Shown here one piece after another: positions 25,076 through 34,331 of a stretch of 64,000 nucleotides of DNA (position 1 is its first letter; each line of letters opens with the position of its first letter). The stretch is from Streptomyces antnestii (GTDB lineage Bacteria > Actinomycetota > Actinomycetes > Streptomycetales > Streptomycetaceae): positions 248,001-312,000 of the forward strand of contig NZ_RZYA01000004.1 of the NCBI RefSeq assembly GCF_004005495.1. Reading direction: 5' to 3'. The translations under genes were made by a program, and so were the position numbers. The notes under the pieces are model-generated. The model was not told the DNA's origin and made no database searches. It saw only the letters and a program-made list of their open reading frames with translations.

Positions 25076-26122
25076 ATGGCGCAGGGGTTCAGGACGGAAA
25101 CGGGTGGCGGCGGCTCGGGGCACCAGCCTTCCAGAGACCCGCTCCGCCGCCTGACCGGCGGATGGCGCGGTGACCGGGGGATGTGGCGCCGCGGAGCGGT
25201 GCTCGCCGTACTGGCCGTTCTGGTCGCGCTCGTGATGCTGTTCCACGCGCAGATCCCCAACACGCTCGGGAACCTGGGCTCCCTCACCGAGACGTTCCTC
25301 CCGTGGCTGGGCGTGTTCGTGCCCGTGCTGCTCGTCCTGGCGCTCGTACGGAAGTCGGCGACGGCGCTGGTCGCCGTGCTGGTGCCCGCCATCGTGTGGC
25401 TCAACCTCTTCGGCGGGCTCCTCACCGACAAGGCGGGCGGGGCCGGCGGGGCGGCGGGCGGCGAACTGACCGTAGCCACGCACAACGTCAACGCGGAGAA
25501 CCCCGACCCGACCGGCACCGCCGACGGCATCGCCGCCTCCGGGGCCCAGGTCGTCGCCCTGGAGGAACTCAACGCCGGCGCCGTGCCCGTCTACGAGCGT
25601 GCGCTCGCGAAGTCGTACCCGTACCACGCCGTCGCCGGCACGGTCGGGCTGTGGAGCAAGTACCCGCTGAGCGGGACGCGGCCTGTCGACATCAAGCTCG
25701 GCTGGACGCGCGCGATGCGGACGACGGTCACCACGCCGCAGGGCGGGGTCGCCGTGTTCGTGGCGCATCTGCCGTCGGTACGGGTCAAGCTGCACGCCGG
25801 GTTCACCGCGAGTCAGCGTGACACCAGCGCCGACGCGCTCGGCGAGGCCATCGCCCATGAGTCGCTGGGCAAGGTCATCCTGCTCGGGGACCTCAACGGC
25901 ACGATGAACGACCGCGCGCTGAACGGTGTCACGGCGCAGATGCGTTCCACGCAGGGGGCCGCGGGCAGCGGTTTCGGGTTCAGCTGGCCCGCCTCGTTCC
26001 CCATGGCCCGTATCGACCAGATCATGGTCAAGGGTGTGGAGCCGGTCACGTCGTGGACGCTGCCCGAGACCGCCAGCGATCATCTGCCGATCGCGGCGAC
26101 GGTGGATCTCACCCGGTCTTGA
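25076..26122 (+). CDS. Membrane-anchored endonuclease/exonuclease/phosphatase family protein
   Basis: 348 residues. Three membrane helices (about 38-58, 72-91 and 95-115) are followed by an extracytoplasmic EEP domain: catalytic signatures ATHNVNAEN, ALEELN, LLGDLNGTMNDRAL and the C-terminal ASDHLPI. Such proteins hydrolyse phosphodiesters of nucleic acids, lipids or inositol phosphates, here outside the membrane. Ribosome site before ATG 25076 is poor. A CTAGGGT near 25021 may be its -10. The downstream gap carries a large inverted repeat before the MFS gene. Confidence 0.87.
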   Translation: MAQGFRTETGGGGSGHQPSRDPLRRLTGGWRGDRGMWRRGAVLAVLAVLVALVMLFHAQIPNTLGNLGSLTETFLPWLGVFVPVLLVLALVRKSATALVAVLVPAIVWLNLFGGLLTDKAGGAGGAAGGELTVATHNVNAENPDPTGTADGIAASGAQVVALEELNAGAVPVYERALAKSYPYHAVAGTVGLWSKYPLSGTRPVDIKLGWTRAMRTTVTTPQGGVAVFVAHLPSVRVKLHAGFTASQRDTSADALGEAIAHESLGKVILLGDLNGTMNDRALNGVTAQMRSTQGAAGSGFGFSWPASFPMARIDQIMVKGVEPVTSWTLPETASDHLPIAATVDLTRS

Positions 26123-26158
26123 CGGGGAGGAAACCGGGGGTTCATCACACGGAACAGT

Positions 26159-26206
26159 GGGCGCGAGAGAGTTTGTTCCGCACGTAAACTAAAAGCTCTC
26201 GCGCCC
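26159..26206. promoter_or_regulatory. Nested inverted repeat upstream of an MFS exporter
   Basis: Outer arms GGGCGCGAGAG (26159-26169) and CTCTCGCGCCC (26196-26206) are perfectly complementary over 11 bases, and just inside them AGTTT (26170-26174) faces AAACT (26186-26190). It can fold into one long hairpin or act as an operator. It lies 27-74 bases before the exporter ATG, so attenuation or repressor binding is more likely than termination of the previous gene alone. Confidence 0.55.
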
Positions 26207-26232
26207 GTCTCCCCGTGGAAGGTCTCTGTTTC

Positions 26233-27450
26233 ATGCCCCTGGCCCTGCTCGCCCTAGCCGTGGGCGCCTTCGGCATCGGCACCACCGAGTTCGTGATGAT
26301 GGGCCTCCTGCCCAACGTCGCCGACGACCTGCACATCTCCATCCCGTCGGCCGGACACCTCGTCTCCGCGTACGCCCTCGGCGTCGTCATCGGAGCGCCG
26401 CTGCTCGCCGCGCTCACCGCGCGCATGCCGCGCCGCCGCGTCCTCGTCGCACTCATGGTGCTGTTCGTGGCCGGCAACGCGGTGTCCGCCGCCGCGCCCG
26501 ACTATCACCTGCTGATGGTGGCGCGCTTCGTCAGCGGGCTGCCGCACGGTGCCTTCTTCGGTGTCGGCGCGGTCGTCGCCACCTCGCTCGTGGCCCCGGA
26601 ACGCAAGGCCCGCTCGGTGTCCCTGATGTTCCTCGGGCTCACGGTCGCCAACGTCATCGGCGTCCCCGTCGCCACGCTCATGGGCCAGCAGCTCGGCTGG
26701 CGCGCCACGTTCCTCGCGGTCAGTGCCATCGGGCTCGCCGCGATAGCCGCACTCCTGCTCCTCGTCCCCGCAGATCACGACCACGGCGAGACCGGCGGAC
26801 TGCGCGGCGAGCTCAAGGCCCTCGGCTCCCTGCCCGTGTGGCTCGCGCTCGGCACCACAGTCGCCGGTTTCGGGGCGCTCTTCGCCGCGTACAGCTATGT
26901 CACGCCCATGCTCACCGGCGTGGCCGGTTTCGCGGCGGGCAGTGTGACGCTGCTGCTCGGCCTGTTCGGCGTAGGCGCCACGGCGGGAAACCTGCTGGGC
27001 GGGAGGCTTGCAGACCGATCCCTCCGGGGGACGCTGTTCGGGGGACTAATTTCACTCGGCATCGTGCTGGCGCTCTTTCCCCTCCTCATGCACACAGGGT
27101 GGAGCGCCGCAGTAGCCGTGGCGCTACTCGGCATGGCGGCCTTCACCACCGGATCGCCGCTCCAGCTGATGGTCATGGAGAAGGCATCCGACGCGCCGTC
27201 GCTCGCCTCCTCCGCCAACCAGGCCGCCTTCAACCTCGCGAACGCGGGCGGCGCCTGGATCGGCGGGCTGGCGCTCGCGGCCGGTTTCGGGCTCACGTCT
27301 CCCGCGGTCGCGGGGGCCGCGCTCGCGGGACTCGGGATAGGCGTGGCGGCGGTCGCCTACGGGGTGGACCGGCGACGGGGCGGCGGGCCCGGCAGGCTGG
27401 TGGCCATGCACCCCCGCCCATCAAACCGAGTGCCTTCCGTCATTGAATAG
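26233..27450 (+). CDS. MFS exporter, DHA1 family (arabinose-efflux/Cmx-like)
   Basis: 405 residues, 12 predicted membrane helices from ATG 26233. The opening TTEFVMMGLLPNVADDLHISIPSAGHLVSAYALGVVIGAPLLAALTARMPRRR segment is characteristic of DHA1 exporters for sugars or chloramphenicol-type drugs. A patch near 27000-27130 uses rare codons such as CTA, unlike the neighbours. The 3' end overlaps the convergent nadE by 11 bases. Possible control by the nested inverted repeat upstream. Confidence 0.88.
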   Translation: MPLALLALAVGAFGIGTTEFVMMGLLPNVADDLHISIPSAGHLVSAYALGVVIGAPLLAALTARMPRRRVLVALMVLFVAGNAVSAAAPDYHLLMVARFVSGLPHGAFFGVGAVVATSLVAPERKARSVSLMFLGLTVANVIGVPVATLMGQQLGWRATFLAVSAIGLAAIAALLLLVPADHDHGETGGLRGELKALGSLPVWLALGTTVAGFGALFAAYSYVTPMLTGVAGFAAGSVTLLLGLFGVGATAGNLLGGRLADRSLRGTLFGGLISLGIVLALFPLLMHTGWSAAVAVALLGMAAFTTGSPLQLMVMEKASDAPSLASSANQAAFNLANAGGAWIGGLALAAGFGLTSPAVAGAALAGLGIGVAAVAYGVDRRRGGGPGRLVAMHPRPSNRVPSVIE

Positions 27451-29197
27451 ATTCGCGCCACCTGTTCGTGATCGGCAGGCGCCGGTCCTTGCCGAAGCCC
27501 TTCGCGGAGATCTTGGTGCCCGGCGGGTACTGGCGACGCTTGTACTCCGCCGCGTCCACCATTCGCAGAGTCTTCGCCACCAGCGCGGGGTCGAAGCCCG
27601 CCGCCACGATCGCGTCCCGGCCCTTGTCCCGGTCCACGTAGAGCGCCAGGAGCGCGTCGAGGACCGGGTAGTCCGGAAGCGAATCGGTGTCCACCTGGTC
27701 CGGGCGCAGCTCCGCGCTGGGCGGCTTGGTGATCGAGTTCTCCGGAATCGGCGGAGTCTGCCCCCGCTCCGCAGCCGCTCTGTTCCGCCACTCGGCAAGC
27801 CGGAAGACCGACGTCTTGTACACGTCCTTGATGGGACCGTACGCACCCACCGAGTCTCCATAGAGCGTCGAATAGCCCACCGCCAGCTCGGACTTGTTGC
27901 CCGGGGCAAGAACGATGTGGCCCTCCTGGTTGGAGACCGCCATCAGGAGCGTGCCGCGCAGGCGTGACTGGAGGTTCTCCTCGGCGAGGCCCGTGAGGCC
28001 CAGCGACTCCATGTACACGTCGAACATCGGCTCGATGGGGACGGTGCGGAAGTTGAGGCCGGTACGGCGGGCCAGTTCCGCCGCGTCGCCCTTCGAGTGG
28101 TCCGAGGAGTACTTCGACGGCATGGCGATGCCGTACACGTTCTGCGCGCCCAGCGCGTCGCAGGCGATCGCCGCGGTCAGCGCCGAGTCGATGCCGCCCG
28201 AGAGCCCGATCAGAACTGACCGGAAACCGTTCTTCGCGGCGTAGGCGCGCAGGCCCACGACCAGCGCCGAGTAGACCTCCTCGTCGTCGTCCAGACGGTC
28301 CGCGTAGCCGCCGGTGAGCTCTCGCTCGTACGGGGCGACGTGGTCCTCGGAGAGCGTCACGTGGTCGATGCGGAGGCCGTCGTCGACGGTGCCCGAGAGG
28401 GCCTCCGGCCGCGCCGCCGGGAGATCCAGGTCCAAAACTACGCAGCCCTCGGCGAACTGGGGGGCCCGCGCCACGACTTCGCCCTCGGCGTCCACGACGA
28501 TCGAGTCGCCGTCGAAGACGAGTTCGTCCTGGCCGCCGATCATGGCGACGTACGCGAGGGTGCAGCCCGCCTCCTGCGCGCGCTTGCGTACGAGGTCCAG
28601 GCGGGTGTCGTCCTTGTTCTGCTCGTACGGCGACGCGTTGATGGAGATCAAGAGGCCGGCGCCCGCCGTACGCGTGGCCGGTACGCGGCCGCCGTCCTGC
28701 CAGAGGTCTTCGCAGATGGCGAGCGCCACGTCGATTCCGTGGACCCGGACGACAGGGAGCGTGTCACCCGGCACGAAGTAACGGAACTCGTCGAAGACGC
28801 CGTAGTTGGGAAGGTGGTGCTTGGCGAACGTCAGCACGACACGACCCTGGTGGAAGACCGCGGCGGCGTTCTGCGGGGCCCCTGCGGGCTGGCCGTACTT
28901 GGGCTGTGCCGTCTCCGAACGGTCCAGGTAGCCGACGATCACGGGAAGATCGCCGTGTCCCTCGTCGGCGAGGCGCTGGGCAAGAGTGGTCAGAGCCTGG
29001 CGCGAGGCCTCCACGAAGGACTCGCGCAGGGCGAGGTCCTCCACGGGGTAGCCGGTGAGGGCCATCTCGGGGAACGCGACCAGGTGCGCTCCCTGTTCGG
29101 CCGCGTGCTTGGTCCAGCGGACGATCGCCTCGGCGTTTCCGGCGAGGTCGCCGACGGTCGAGTCGATCTGATTCAGAGCGAGACGTAGTTGAGGCAC
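27440..29197 (-). CDS. nadE: Glutamine-dependent NAD+ synthase
   Basis: 585 residues from the GTG complementary to 29195-29197 (VPQLRLALNQID). N-terminal nitrilase-type amidase domain with Glu (FPEMALTGYP), Lys (FAKHHLPNYGVFDE) and Cys (AICEDLWQDGG); C-terminal ATP-pyrophosphatase domain with the SGGIDS loop (IGLSGGIDSAL). The amidase releases ammonia from glutamine, which the C-terminal domain uses to amidate nicotinic acid adenine dinucleotide. The upstream gap holds copy B of the 136-bp repeat. Core gene. Confidence 0.96.
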   Translation of the reverse strand: MPQLRLALNQIDSTVGDLAGNAEAIVRWTKHAAEQGAHLVAFPEMALTGYPVEDLALRESFVEASRQALTTLAQRLADEGHGDLPVIVGYLDRSETAQPKYGQPAGAPQNAAAVFHQGRVVLTFAKHHLPNYGVFDEFRYFVPGDTLPVVRVHGIDVALAICEDLWQDGGRVPATRTAGAGLLISINASPYEQNKDDTRLDLVRKRAQEAGCTLAYVAMIGGQDELVFDGDSIVVDAEGEVVARAPQFAEGCVVLDLDLPAARPEALSGTVDDGLRIDHVTLSEDHVAPYERELTGGYADRLDDDEEVYSALVVGLRAYAAKNGFRSVLIGLSGGIDSALTAAIACDALGAQNVYGIAMPSKYSSDHSKGDAAELARRTGLNFRTVPIEPMFDVYMESLGLTGLAEENLQSRLRGTLLMAVSNQEGHIVLAPGNKSELAVGYSTLYGDSVGAYGPIKDVYKTSVFRLAEWRNRAAAERGQTPPIPENSITKPPSAELRPDQVDTDSLPDYPVLDALLALYVDRDKGRDAIVAAGFDPALVAKTLRMVDAAEYKRRQYPPGTKISAKGFGKDRRLPITNRWRESIQ

Positions 29198-29265
29198 GGG
29201 ATCAGCATATTCGTCTGACTGACGCGATGTCCTGATGAGAAGCCTCACCGGCCAGCAGGCCGCCT

Positions 29266-29401
29266 ACGAGACGGGAGGGGCCGTGGGGGCATGTGCGCGC
29301 GGAGCCACCAGCACCACGCGCACGGGACGCGAACCCCACGTAAACCCGTAGAACAGCGAGCACGTACATGCCCCCGCGGCCCCGCACCCAAAAACGCAAC
29401 G
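29266..29401 (-). repeat. 136-bp long-range inverted repeat, copy B
   Basis: Exact reverse complement of 12305-12440, lying between the LacI regulator stop and the nadE start; both copies follow the 3' end of a gene. It has the same internal hairpin. Here the 3' flank of the core diverges at GGCGGCCTGC against GCGCGGCCTGG in copy A. Recombination between the copies would invert the 17 kb in between. Confidence 0.85.
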
Positions 29402-29458
29402 ACCCCCACGCCGCAACAGCAGCCCACGAACCAGAAACGACACCCCACCACTCGGTAG

Positions 29459-30508
29459 CTAAGGCGTCCGGTTGGGCCGGACGCTGTCTCTGATCACTAT
29501 GTGCGTGCCCAGAAGATGGCGTTGCTGGCCGGGGCGGGAGGTGCCGGTGAGGGCGAGACGGACCGCGGTGCGGCCCATTTCCTCGCCAGGGATGTGGACC
29601 GTGGTGAGGCCGGGGGTGATGTCCGCGGCCACCGGGTCGTCGTTGTAGCCCACCACCGAGATGTCCTCGGGCACCCGCAGGCCGTACTCCGCCAGGACAC
29701 GGATCGCCGCCGCGGCCACGCGGTCGTCGCCGGCGAAGACCGCGGTGAAGTCGGGCTTGCCGTCGCACTTGTCCAACAGATCACGCATCGCCTCGTAGCC
29801 GTGCTGCTGGCCGAAGCCGACGCCGTGCAGGATCGCGTCAGAGCGGGGGACGCCGTGGTCGTCCAGGGCGCGCAGATAGCCCGTCACACGGTCCTCGCCC
29901 GTGGTGTTGCCGGGCTGATACCCGATCATCGCGATCTTCCGGTGCCCAGCGCCGAGCAGGTGGCTGGTGATGGCGTGGGCGCCCGCGCCGTTGTCGTACT
30001 CGACCACGAGTGCCGGAACGTCGGGGGCAGGCGCCGGACGTCCGCACAGAACAAGCCGAGAGCCGGCCGCAGCCAGCGCCTCCGCGTAGTGCGCCATGCG
30101 CTCGCGGTACTCGTCGTCCTCGATGACGCCTCCGACCAGGACCACGGCCTCCGCCGCCTGTTCGCGCATCATCTGGACCAGGGCCAGCTCGCGGGCCGCG
30201 TCGCCGCCCGTCGAGCAGACCAGGGTGAGCCTGTTGTGCTGGGCGGCCTCCATCTCGACACCCTGCGCCACCGCGGCGTAGAAGGAGCTGACCACGTCGA
30301 ACATCAGGACCGCGATCGTCTTGCGCCCCGCCCCCGCCAGCGCTCGGGCATGCGCGTTCACCACGTAATCCAGGTCCTTCGCGGCCCGCTGGACCTTGGC
30401 GCGTGACGCCGCGGACGTCGGGTAGTTGCCTGCCAGGACCCGCGAAACGGTCGCGACGGAGACGCCCGCGCGCGCGGCCACGTCACGGATGGTGACCCGC
30501 TCACCCAC
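29459..30508 (-). CDS. LacI-family repressor of the sugar-import locus
   Basis: 349 residues from GTG 30508, with GGAGAG in front. The N-terminal HTH TIRDVAARAGVSVATVSRVLAG is LacI-type, including the hinge helix VVNAHARALAG; the rest is the periplasmic-binding-type effector domain. It follows the substrate-binding-protein gene by 73 bases on the same strand, so it is likely the last gene of that operon. Sites carrying GTAACCG (34201-34210, 34289-34300, 35406-35417 and 35499-35507) are proposed targets. Confidence 0.93.
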   Translation of the reverse strand: MGERVTIRDVAARAGVSVATVSRVLAGNYPTSAASRAKVQRAAKDLDYVVNAHARALAGAGRKTIAVLMFDVVSSFYAAVAQGVEMEAAQHNRLTLVCSTGGDAARELALVQMMREQAAEAVVLVGGVIEDDEYRERMAHYAEALAAAGSRLVLCGRPAPAPDVPALVVEYDNGAGAHAITSHLLGAGHRKIAMIGYQPGNTTGEDRVTGYLRALDDHGVPRSDAILHGVGFGQQHGYEAMRDLLDKCDGKPDFTAVFAGDDRVAAAAIRVLAEYGLRVPEDISVVGYNDDPVAADITPGLTTVHIPGEEMGRTAVRLALTGTSRPGQQRHLLGTHIVIRDSVRPNRTP

Positions 30509-30581
30509 TGTTGTCTCTCCTCAACTTGCCGGTCCGGGGCGGGCGATGCCGCCCCGGACCATCATGGACGATGCCGTGTTG

Positions 30582-32234
30582 TCAGTGCGCGGCCTCGTAC
30601 TCCTTGGCGTACTCCTCCAGCGCCTGCTTGCCGCCCTGGCTGAGCCACTTCTTGTAGATGCCGTCCCAGTCGGAGACCTTCTGGCGACCGCTCACGACGG
30701 CGGTGACGCCGTCCTGGATGATCTGGGTGAGGGTCGCGCCCTGCTTGTTGTACGTGTCCGACTGCAGGCCCCACGAGTCGTTGGGGACCATCATCGGGAC
30801 GACCTTCTGCTGCCACGCGTGCAGCCGCTTGATGACGTCGGCGTAGCCGGGCGCGTAGAGGACCTGCGGGGCGTCGCTGAGGTACACGAAAGGCAGGTTC
30901 ACCTTCGACTCGACCAGGCCGAGCGGCGTAGCGATCGGGTTGTTGTCCTTGTCCCGCTTGAAGTGTGTGCCCTCCAGGCCGAAATGGACCAGCTCGTACT
31001 CCTCCGAACCGAAGGGGGACGCCAGATAGTTCAGGATGCGCAGCATCAGCTTGACGCGGTCCTTGGACGCCTTCTTGATCACGGTGTAGCCGAAGGCGCC
31101 CCGGCTCTGCTGGTAGCCGGGCGTCACGCCTTCGGGGGTGTACGGGACAAGGGCGTCCAGGTCGAACGCGCCCTTGATGCCGGCTGCCGAACCCGGGTAG
31201 GAGAGGAAACCGTCGGTCATCGACAGGACCGAGCCGTTCCAGAACTGCGTCTTGAGGTCCACCTGCGAGACCGAGGTGGCCTCCGGGTAGTACGAGCCCT
31301 GCTTGCGGAGCTTCGACATGAATTCGAGCGACGCCTTGAACTCGTCGGTGCCGGCGAAGTACGTCGTCTTGCCGTCCTTGATGCGCCACTCGTTGGGTGC
31401 GCCGTGCCAGGTGGCGTGCGTTTTGAAGCCGTAGTAGGCGGTCATGGATGCTCCGAGCGCCCACTTCTTGCCGCCGGTGGCGTCCTTCGCCATCGCAGCG
31501 AAGTCGTCCGCCGACATGCCGGGCTTGTAACCCGCCTTGGCGAAGGCCTGACCGTTGAAGAACATCGTGTCCTGCGGCTTCGGGCGCTCCACCGGGACGC
31601 CGAAGATGCGGCCCGAGATGCGGCCCATGCCCTGCCAGGCGTACGTCGGGATGCCCGCCAGGTGCGGGTAGTCCTTCACCGCGTCGCCCGACAGGTACTC
31701 CGTGAGGTCGGCGCAGCGCGACTTCACGAACTGGGCCTCGCGCGGGAGGACGTAGCCGCCGCCGATGTTGATGATGTCCGGGATGTCGTCGCCCGCGAAC
31801 AGCGTCGCCATCTTGGTCCGGAAGTCCGCGTCGGGGACGACGGTGAACTCGACGTCCACACCGAGCGCCTCGTTGATCGCGGTCCACAGCTTGTTCTGCG
31901 CCGCAGGCTTCGGCGGGGTGCCGTAGGTGATGGTGAGGACCCTGATCTTCTCCTTACCGGTGCCGGGCTTCTCGGCGACAGCCTTGACCAGCTTTCCGGG
32001 GTACGAGGTATAGCCGGCCTGCACGCCCTCGGCGGTCGGCGCGAGGTCCGGCGTCGCGCCGCCGGCGGGGGTGTACGTGGGCCACGCGGCCCCCTTCTTA
32101 CCCGCGTTGGAGACCGAGCCGCCGTCGCCGGAGTCGGTGGAGCACGCGGTGAGGACGGACGGGGCGGCAAGGGCTGCGCCGCCGACGGCTATGGAACGCA
32201 GCAGCGTACGGCGCGACATCGAGGAACCGGACAC
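30582..32234 (-). CDS. Sugar ABC transporter substrate-binding lipoprotein, LplA-like
   Basis: 550 residues. The N-terminus has RR followed by a hydrophobic stretch and lipobox LTACS (Cys31), so it is a lipid-anchored, possibly Tat-exported, binding protein. The large size, more than 100 residues longer than ordinary sugar-binding proteins, and the pairing with LplB and LplC-type permeases match importers for oligosaccharides such as rhamnogalacturonan or alginate fragments; the actual ligand is unknown. GTG 32234 has GAAGGG upstream. It is the third gene of the importer operon. Confidence 0.88.
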   Translation of the reverse strand: MSGSSMSRRTLLRSIAVGGAALAAPSVLTACSTDSGDGGSVSNAGKKGAAWPTYTPAGGATPDLAPTAEGVQAGYTSYPGKLVKAVAEKPGTGKEKIRVLTITYGTPPKPAAQNKLWTAINEALGVDVEFTVVPDADFRTKMATLFAGDDIPDIINIGGGYVLPREAQFVKSRCADLTEYLSGDAVKDYPHLAGIPTYAWQGMGRISGRIFGVPVERPKPQDTMFFNGQAFAKAGYKPGMSADDFAAMAKDATGGKKWALGASMTAYYGFKTHATWHGAPNEWRIKDGKTTYFAGTDEFKASLEFMSKLRKQGSYYPEATSVSQVDLKTQFWNGSVLSMTDGFLSYPGSAAGIKGAFDLDALVPYTPEGVTPGYQQSRGAFGYTVIKKASKDRVKLMLRILNYLASPFGSEEYELVHFGLEGTHFKRDKDNNPIATPLGLVESKVNLPFVYLSDAPQVLYAPGYADVIKRLHAWQQKVVPMMVPNDSWGLQSDTYNKQGATLTQIIQDGVTAVVSGRQKVSDWDGIYKKWLSQGGKQALEEYAKEYEAAH

Positions 32235-32264
32235 GTGAATCGACCCTTCGGAACGGGGAGTTGA

Positions 32265-33167
32265 CTAGCTCTTGATGGCGCCGGTGAGCACGCCCTTGGT
32301 GAAGTACTTCTGCACGAACGGGTAGACGACGAGGATCGGGACGGTGGCGATGACCAGGACTGCCATCTGTGTCGTCTGCGGGGCCGACACCATGCCCGCC
32401 TCGCTGAGGCCCGTGTCGGTGATCTGCGCGCCGCCGATCACATAGGTGCGCAGGACCTGGGAGAGCGGCCAGTGGTCCGACTCCAGGTAGATCGAGGCGT
32501 TGAACCAGGCGTTCCAGTAGCTCACCGCGTAGAACAGGCCGACGACGGCGAGCGCTGCTTTGGAGAGGGGCAGGACGATGCGCCAGAAGACCGTCCAGTC
32601 GCCCGCGCCGTCGAGGCGCGCCGCCTCGTAAAGCTCCTCGGGGATGCCCTGGAAGAAGCCGCGCAGGACGACGAGGTTGAAGACGTTGATGAGGACGGGG
32701 GCTATCAGAGCCGCGTACATGTTCTGCAGGCCCAGGCCCTTGACCAGGAGGAACGCCGGGATCATGCCCGGGGGGAAGAGGAAGGTGAACAGGACGATCA
32801 GGAGGATCGGCTTGCCGCCCAGGACTCCGGGGCGGCTCAGCGCGTAGGCCAGGAAGGACGTGCAGGCGAGCGAGGCCAGGGTGCCGATGACGGTGATGCC
32901 GACGCTTACGCCCAGGGCCTTGGTGACGATGCCGCCGCTGAGGATGTTGCGGTAGGCGCGCAGCGTGGGGTCCGTGGGCCACAGGACCCAGCCGCCGTTC
33001 GCGACCACCTCCCTGTTGGAGGCCAGTGACGTCGAGATGATCACGATGAAGGGAACCAGGACCAGAGCCAGGACCGCGACGACGGCGATGGCCTTCGCGA
33101 CCGTGGTGAGGGGCTTGGGCTTTTCCATCCAGGCCGGGCGCGTGAGGTGATTGGCTGCCGTGCTCAC
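32265..33167 (-). CDS. Sugar ABC transporter permease, LplC-like
   Basis: 300 residues, six membrane helices. The EAA loop with ELYEAARLDGAGDWTVFWRIVLPLSKAAL identifies it as a carbohydrate permease that docks to a MsmX/MalK-type ATPase. No ATPase gene is in the locus, so a shared one is probably used. Its GTG overlaps the stop of the preceding permease (GTGA), showing translational coupling. The C-terminus ends FTKGVLTGAIKS, the usual signature of LplC/YtcP proteins. Confidence 0.92.
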   Translation of the reverse strand: MSTAANHLTRPAWMEKPKPLTTVAKAIAVVAVLALVLVPFIVIISTSLASNREVVANGGWVLWPTDPTLRAYRNILSGGIVTKALGVSVGITVIGTLASLACTSFLAYALSRPGVLGGKPILLIVLFTFLFPPGMIPAFLLVKGLGLQNMYAALIAPVLINVFNLVVLRGFFQGIPEELYEAARLDGAGDWTVFWRIVLPLSKAALAVVGLFYAVSYWNAWFNASIYLESDHWPLSQVLRTYVIGGAQITDTGLSEAGMVSAPQTTQMAVLVIATVPILVVYPFVQKYFTKGVLTGAIKS

Positions 33168-34159
33168 TTGTAGACCCCCTGCTCGCCGAGCTTGTGCGCG
33201 ACCCGGTTGGCGGTGAAGACGAGGACCGCGCCGACCAGGCCCTTGAACAGGCCGGCGGCGGCCGCGTATCCGGTGTCGCCGCCGACGATTCCCTGCCAGA
33301 AGACGAACGTGTCGAGGACCTCGCCGACCTGCGGGCCGACCGACTGCCGCTGGAGCAGCATCTGTTCGAAGCCGACGGAGAGGATGTCGCCGAGGCGCAT
33401 GATCAGGAGCAGCACGATGATGGGCCGGATGGAGGGCAGGGTGACGTGCCAGAAACGGCGCCAGGGGCCCGCCCCGTCGATCGCCGCCGCCTCGTACTGC
33501 TGCTCATCGACCTGCATCAGCGCGGCCAGGAAGATGATCGTGCCCCAGCCGGCGTCCTTCCAGACGACCTCGGCCACCACCAGCGGGCGGTACGCGTCGG
33601 GGTTGCCGATGATGTCGACGGTATGGATCCCGGAGTCGCTCAGGAACGAGTTCAACAGGCCGGTGTCGGACAGGACTTGCTGGAAGAGGGCCACGACGAT
33701 GACCCAGGAGAGGAAGTGGGGCAGGTAGACGACCGACTGGACGAAGCGGCGCAGGAAGTCCGAGGTCAGGCTGTGGAGCAGCAGCGCGATCGCCAGGGGG
33801 ATCGGGAAGAAGAACGTGAGCTGGAGCACCGCTATGTAGAAGGTGTTCCACGTCGCGTGCCAGAAGCCCGGGTCGCCGAACATCCGGCTGAAGTTGGCGA
33901 AGCCCACCCAGGGGCTTCGCCACAGGCCGTCGAACGGGACGTACTCCTTGAACGCCACGGCGTTGCCGATGAAGGCGCCGTAGTGGAACAGGAGGAAGTA
34001 GGCCAGGCCCGGGAGCATCAGCAGGAGCAGGGTGCGGCTGCTCCGAAACCGCTTCCCGAGGCTGTCCTGGTTGTGTTTGCCTGACTTTGACCCGATGCCC
34101 GGGGTGCCGGGGGGCTTCACCGCCTCGGTCTCGGGCCTGTCCTTCGCCACCGTGGGCAC
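33164..34159 (-). CDS. Sugar ABC transporter permease, LplB-like
   Basis: 331 residues with six membrane helices after a long charged N-terminus. EAA-loop motif AAAIDGAGPWRRFWHVTLP. It begins with GTG at 34157-34159, preceded by GGAGG at a good spacing. It is the first gene of the operon permease-permease-binding protein-LacI, transcribed from the TTGACC/TAGATT promoter just upstream, whose spacer holds a GTAACCG site. Confidence 0.92.
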   Translation of the reverse strand: MPTVAKDRPETEAVKPPGTPGIGSKSGKHNQDSLGKRFRSSRTLLLLMLPGLAYFLLFHYGAFIGNAVAFKEYVPFDGLWRSPWVGFANFSRMFGDPGFWHATWNTFYIAVLQLTFFFPIPLAIALLLHSLTSDFLRRFVQSVVYLPHFLSWVIVVALFQQVLSDTGLLNSFLSDSGIHTVDIIGNPDAYRPLVVAEVVWKDAGWGTIIFLAALMQVDEQQYEAAAIDGAGPWRRFWHVTLPSIRPIIVLLLIMRLGDILSVGFEQMLLQRQSVGPQVGEVLDTFVFWQGIVGGDTGYAAAAGLFKGLVGAVLVFTANRVAHKLGEQGVYK

Positions 34160-34194
34160 GGAAACCCCTCCGTTGTTGGAACAAGGTGAGCGGG

Positions 34195-34223
34195 AATCTA
34201 AAACGGTTACTACGCCGGGTCAA
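34195..34223 (-). promoter_or_regulatory. Promoter of the sugar importer operon with LacI half-site
   Basis: On the minus strand TTGACC (34223-34218) and TAGATT (34200-34195) are spaced by 17 bases, a near-ideal sigma-70-type promoter. GTAACCGTTTTA lies in and after the spacer, sharing the core GTAACCG with the other sites of the locus; a repressor bound here would block polymerase. Confidence 0.7.
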
Positions 34224-34244
34224 CCCCCTTGTCCTCGTGAACTA

Positions 34245-34300
34245 TTGACCATTCTTCGAAGTTCGGCCTAGCCTCCTGACATCTTGAGGTAACCGGTTAC
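34245..34300 (+). promoter_or_regulatory. Promoter and palindromic operator of the dehydrogenase gene
   Basis: TTGACC (34245-34250) and TAGCCT (34269-34274) are 18 bases apart, so transcription should begin near 34281. The perfect 12-base palindrome GTAACCGGTTAC follows at 34289-34300, just after the start point, a classic roadblock position for a LacI-family repressor. Confidence 0.72.
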
Positions 34301-34331
34301 TAGATTTCTGCATGGTGGAGGGTGGTAGCGC

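Noticed and set aside
29202..29768. A frame through the 136-bp repeat with a peptide like that in copy A
   Set aside because: The repeat has no ribosome site, the flanks differ, and the peptide reads into the LacI gene antisense; a non-coding repeat explains both copies better.
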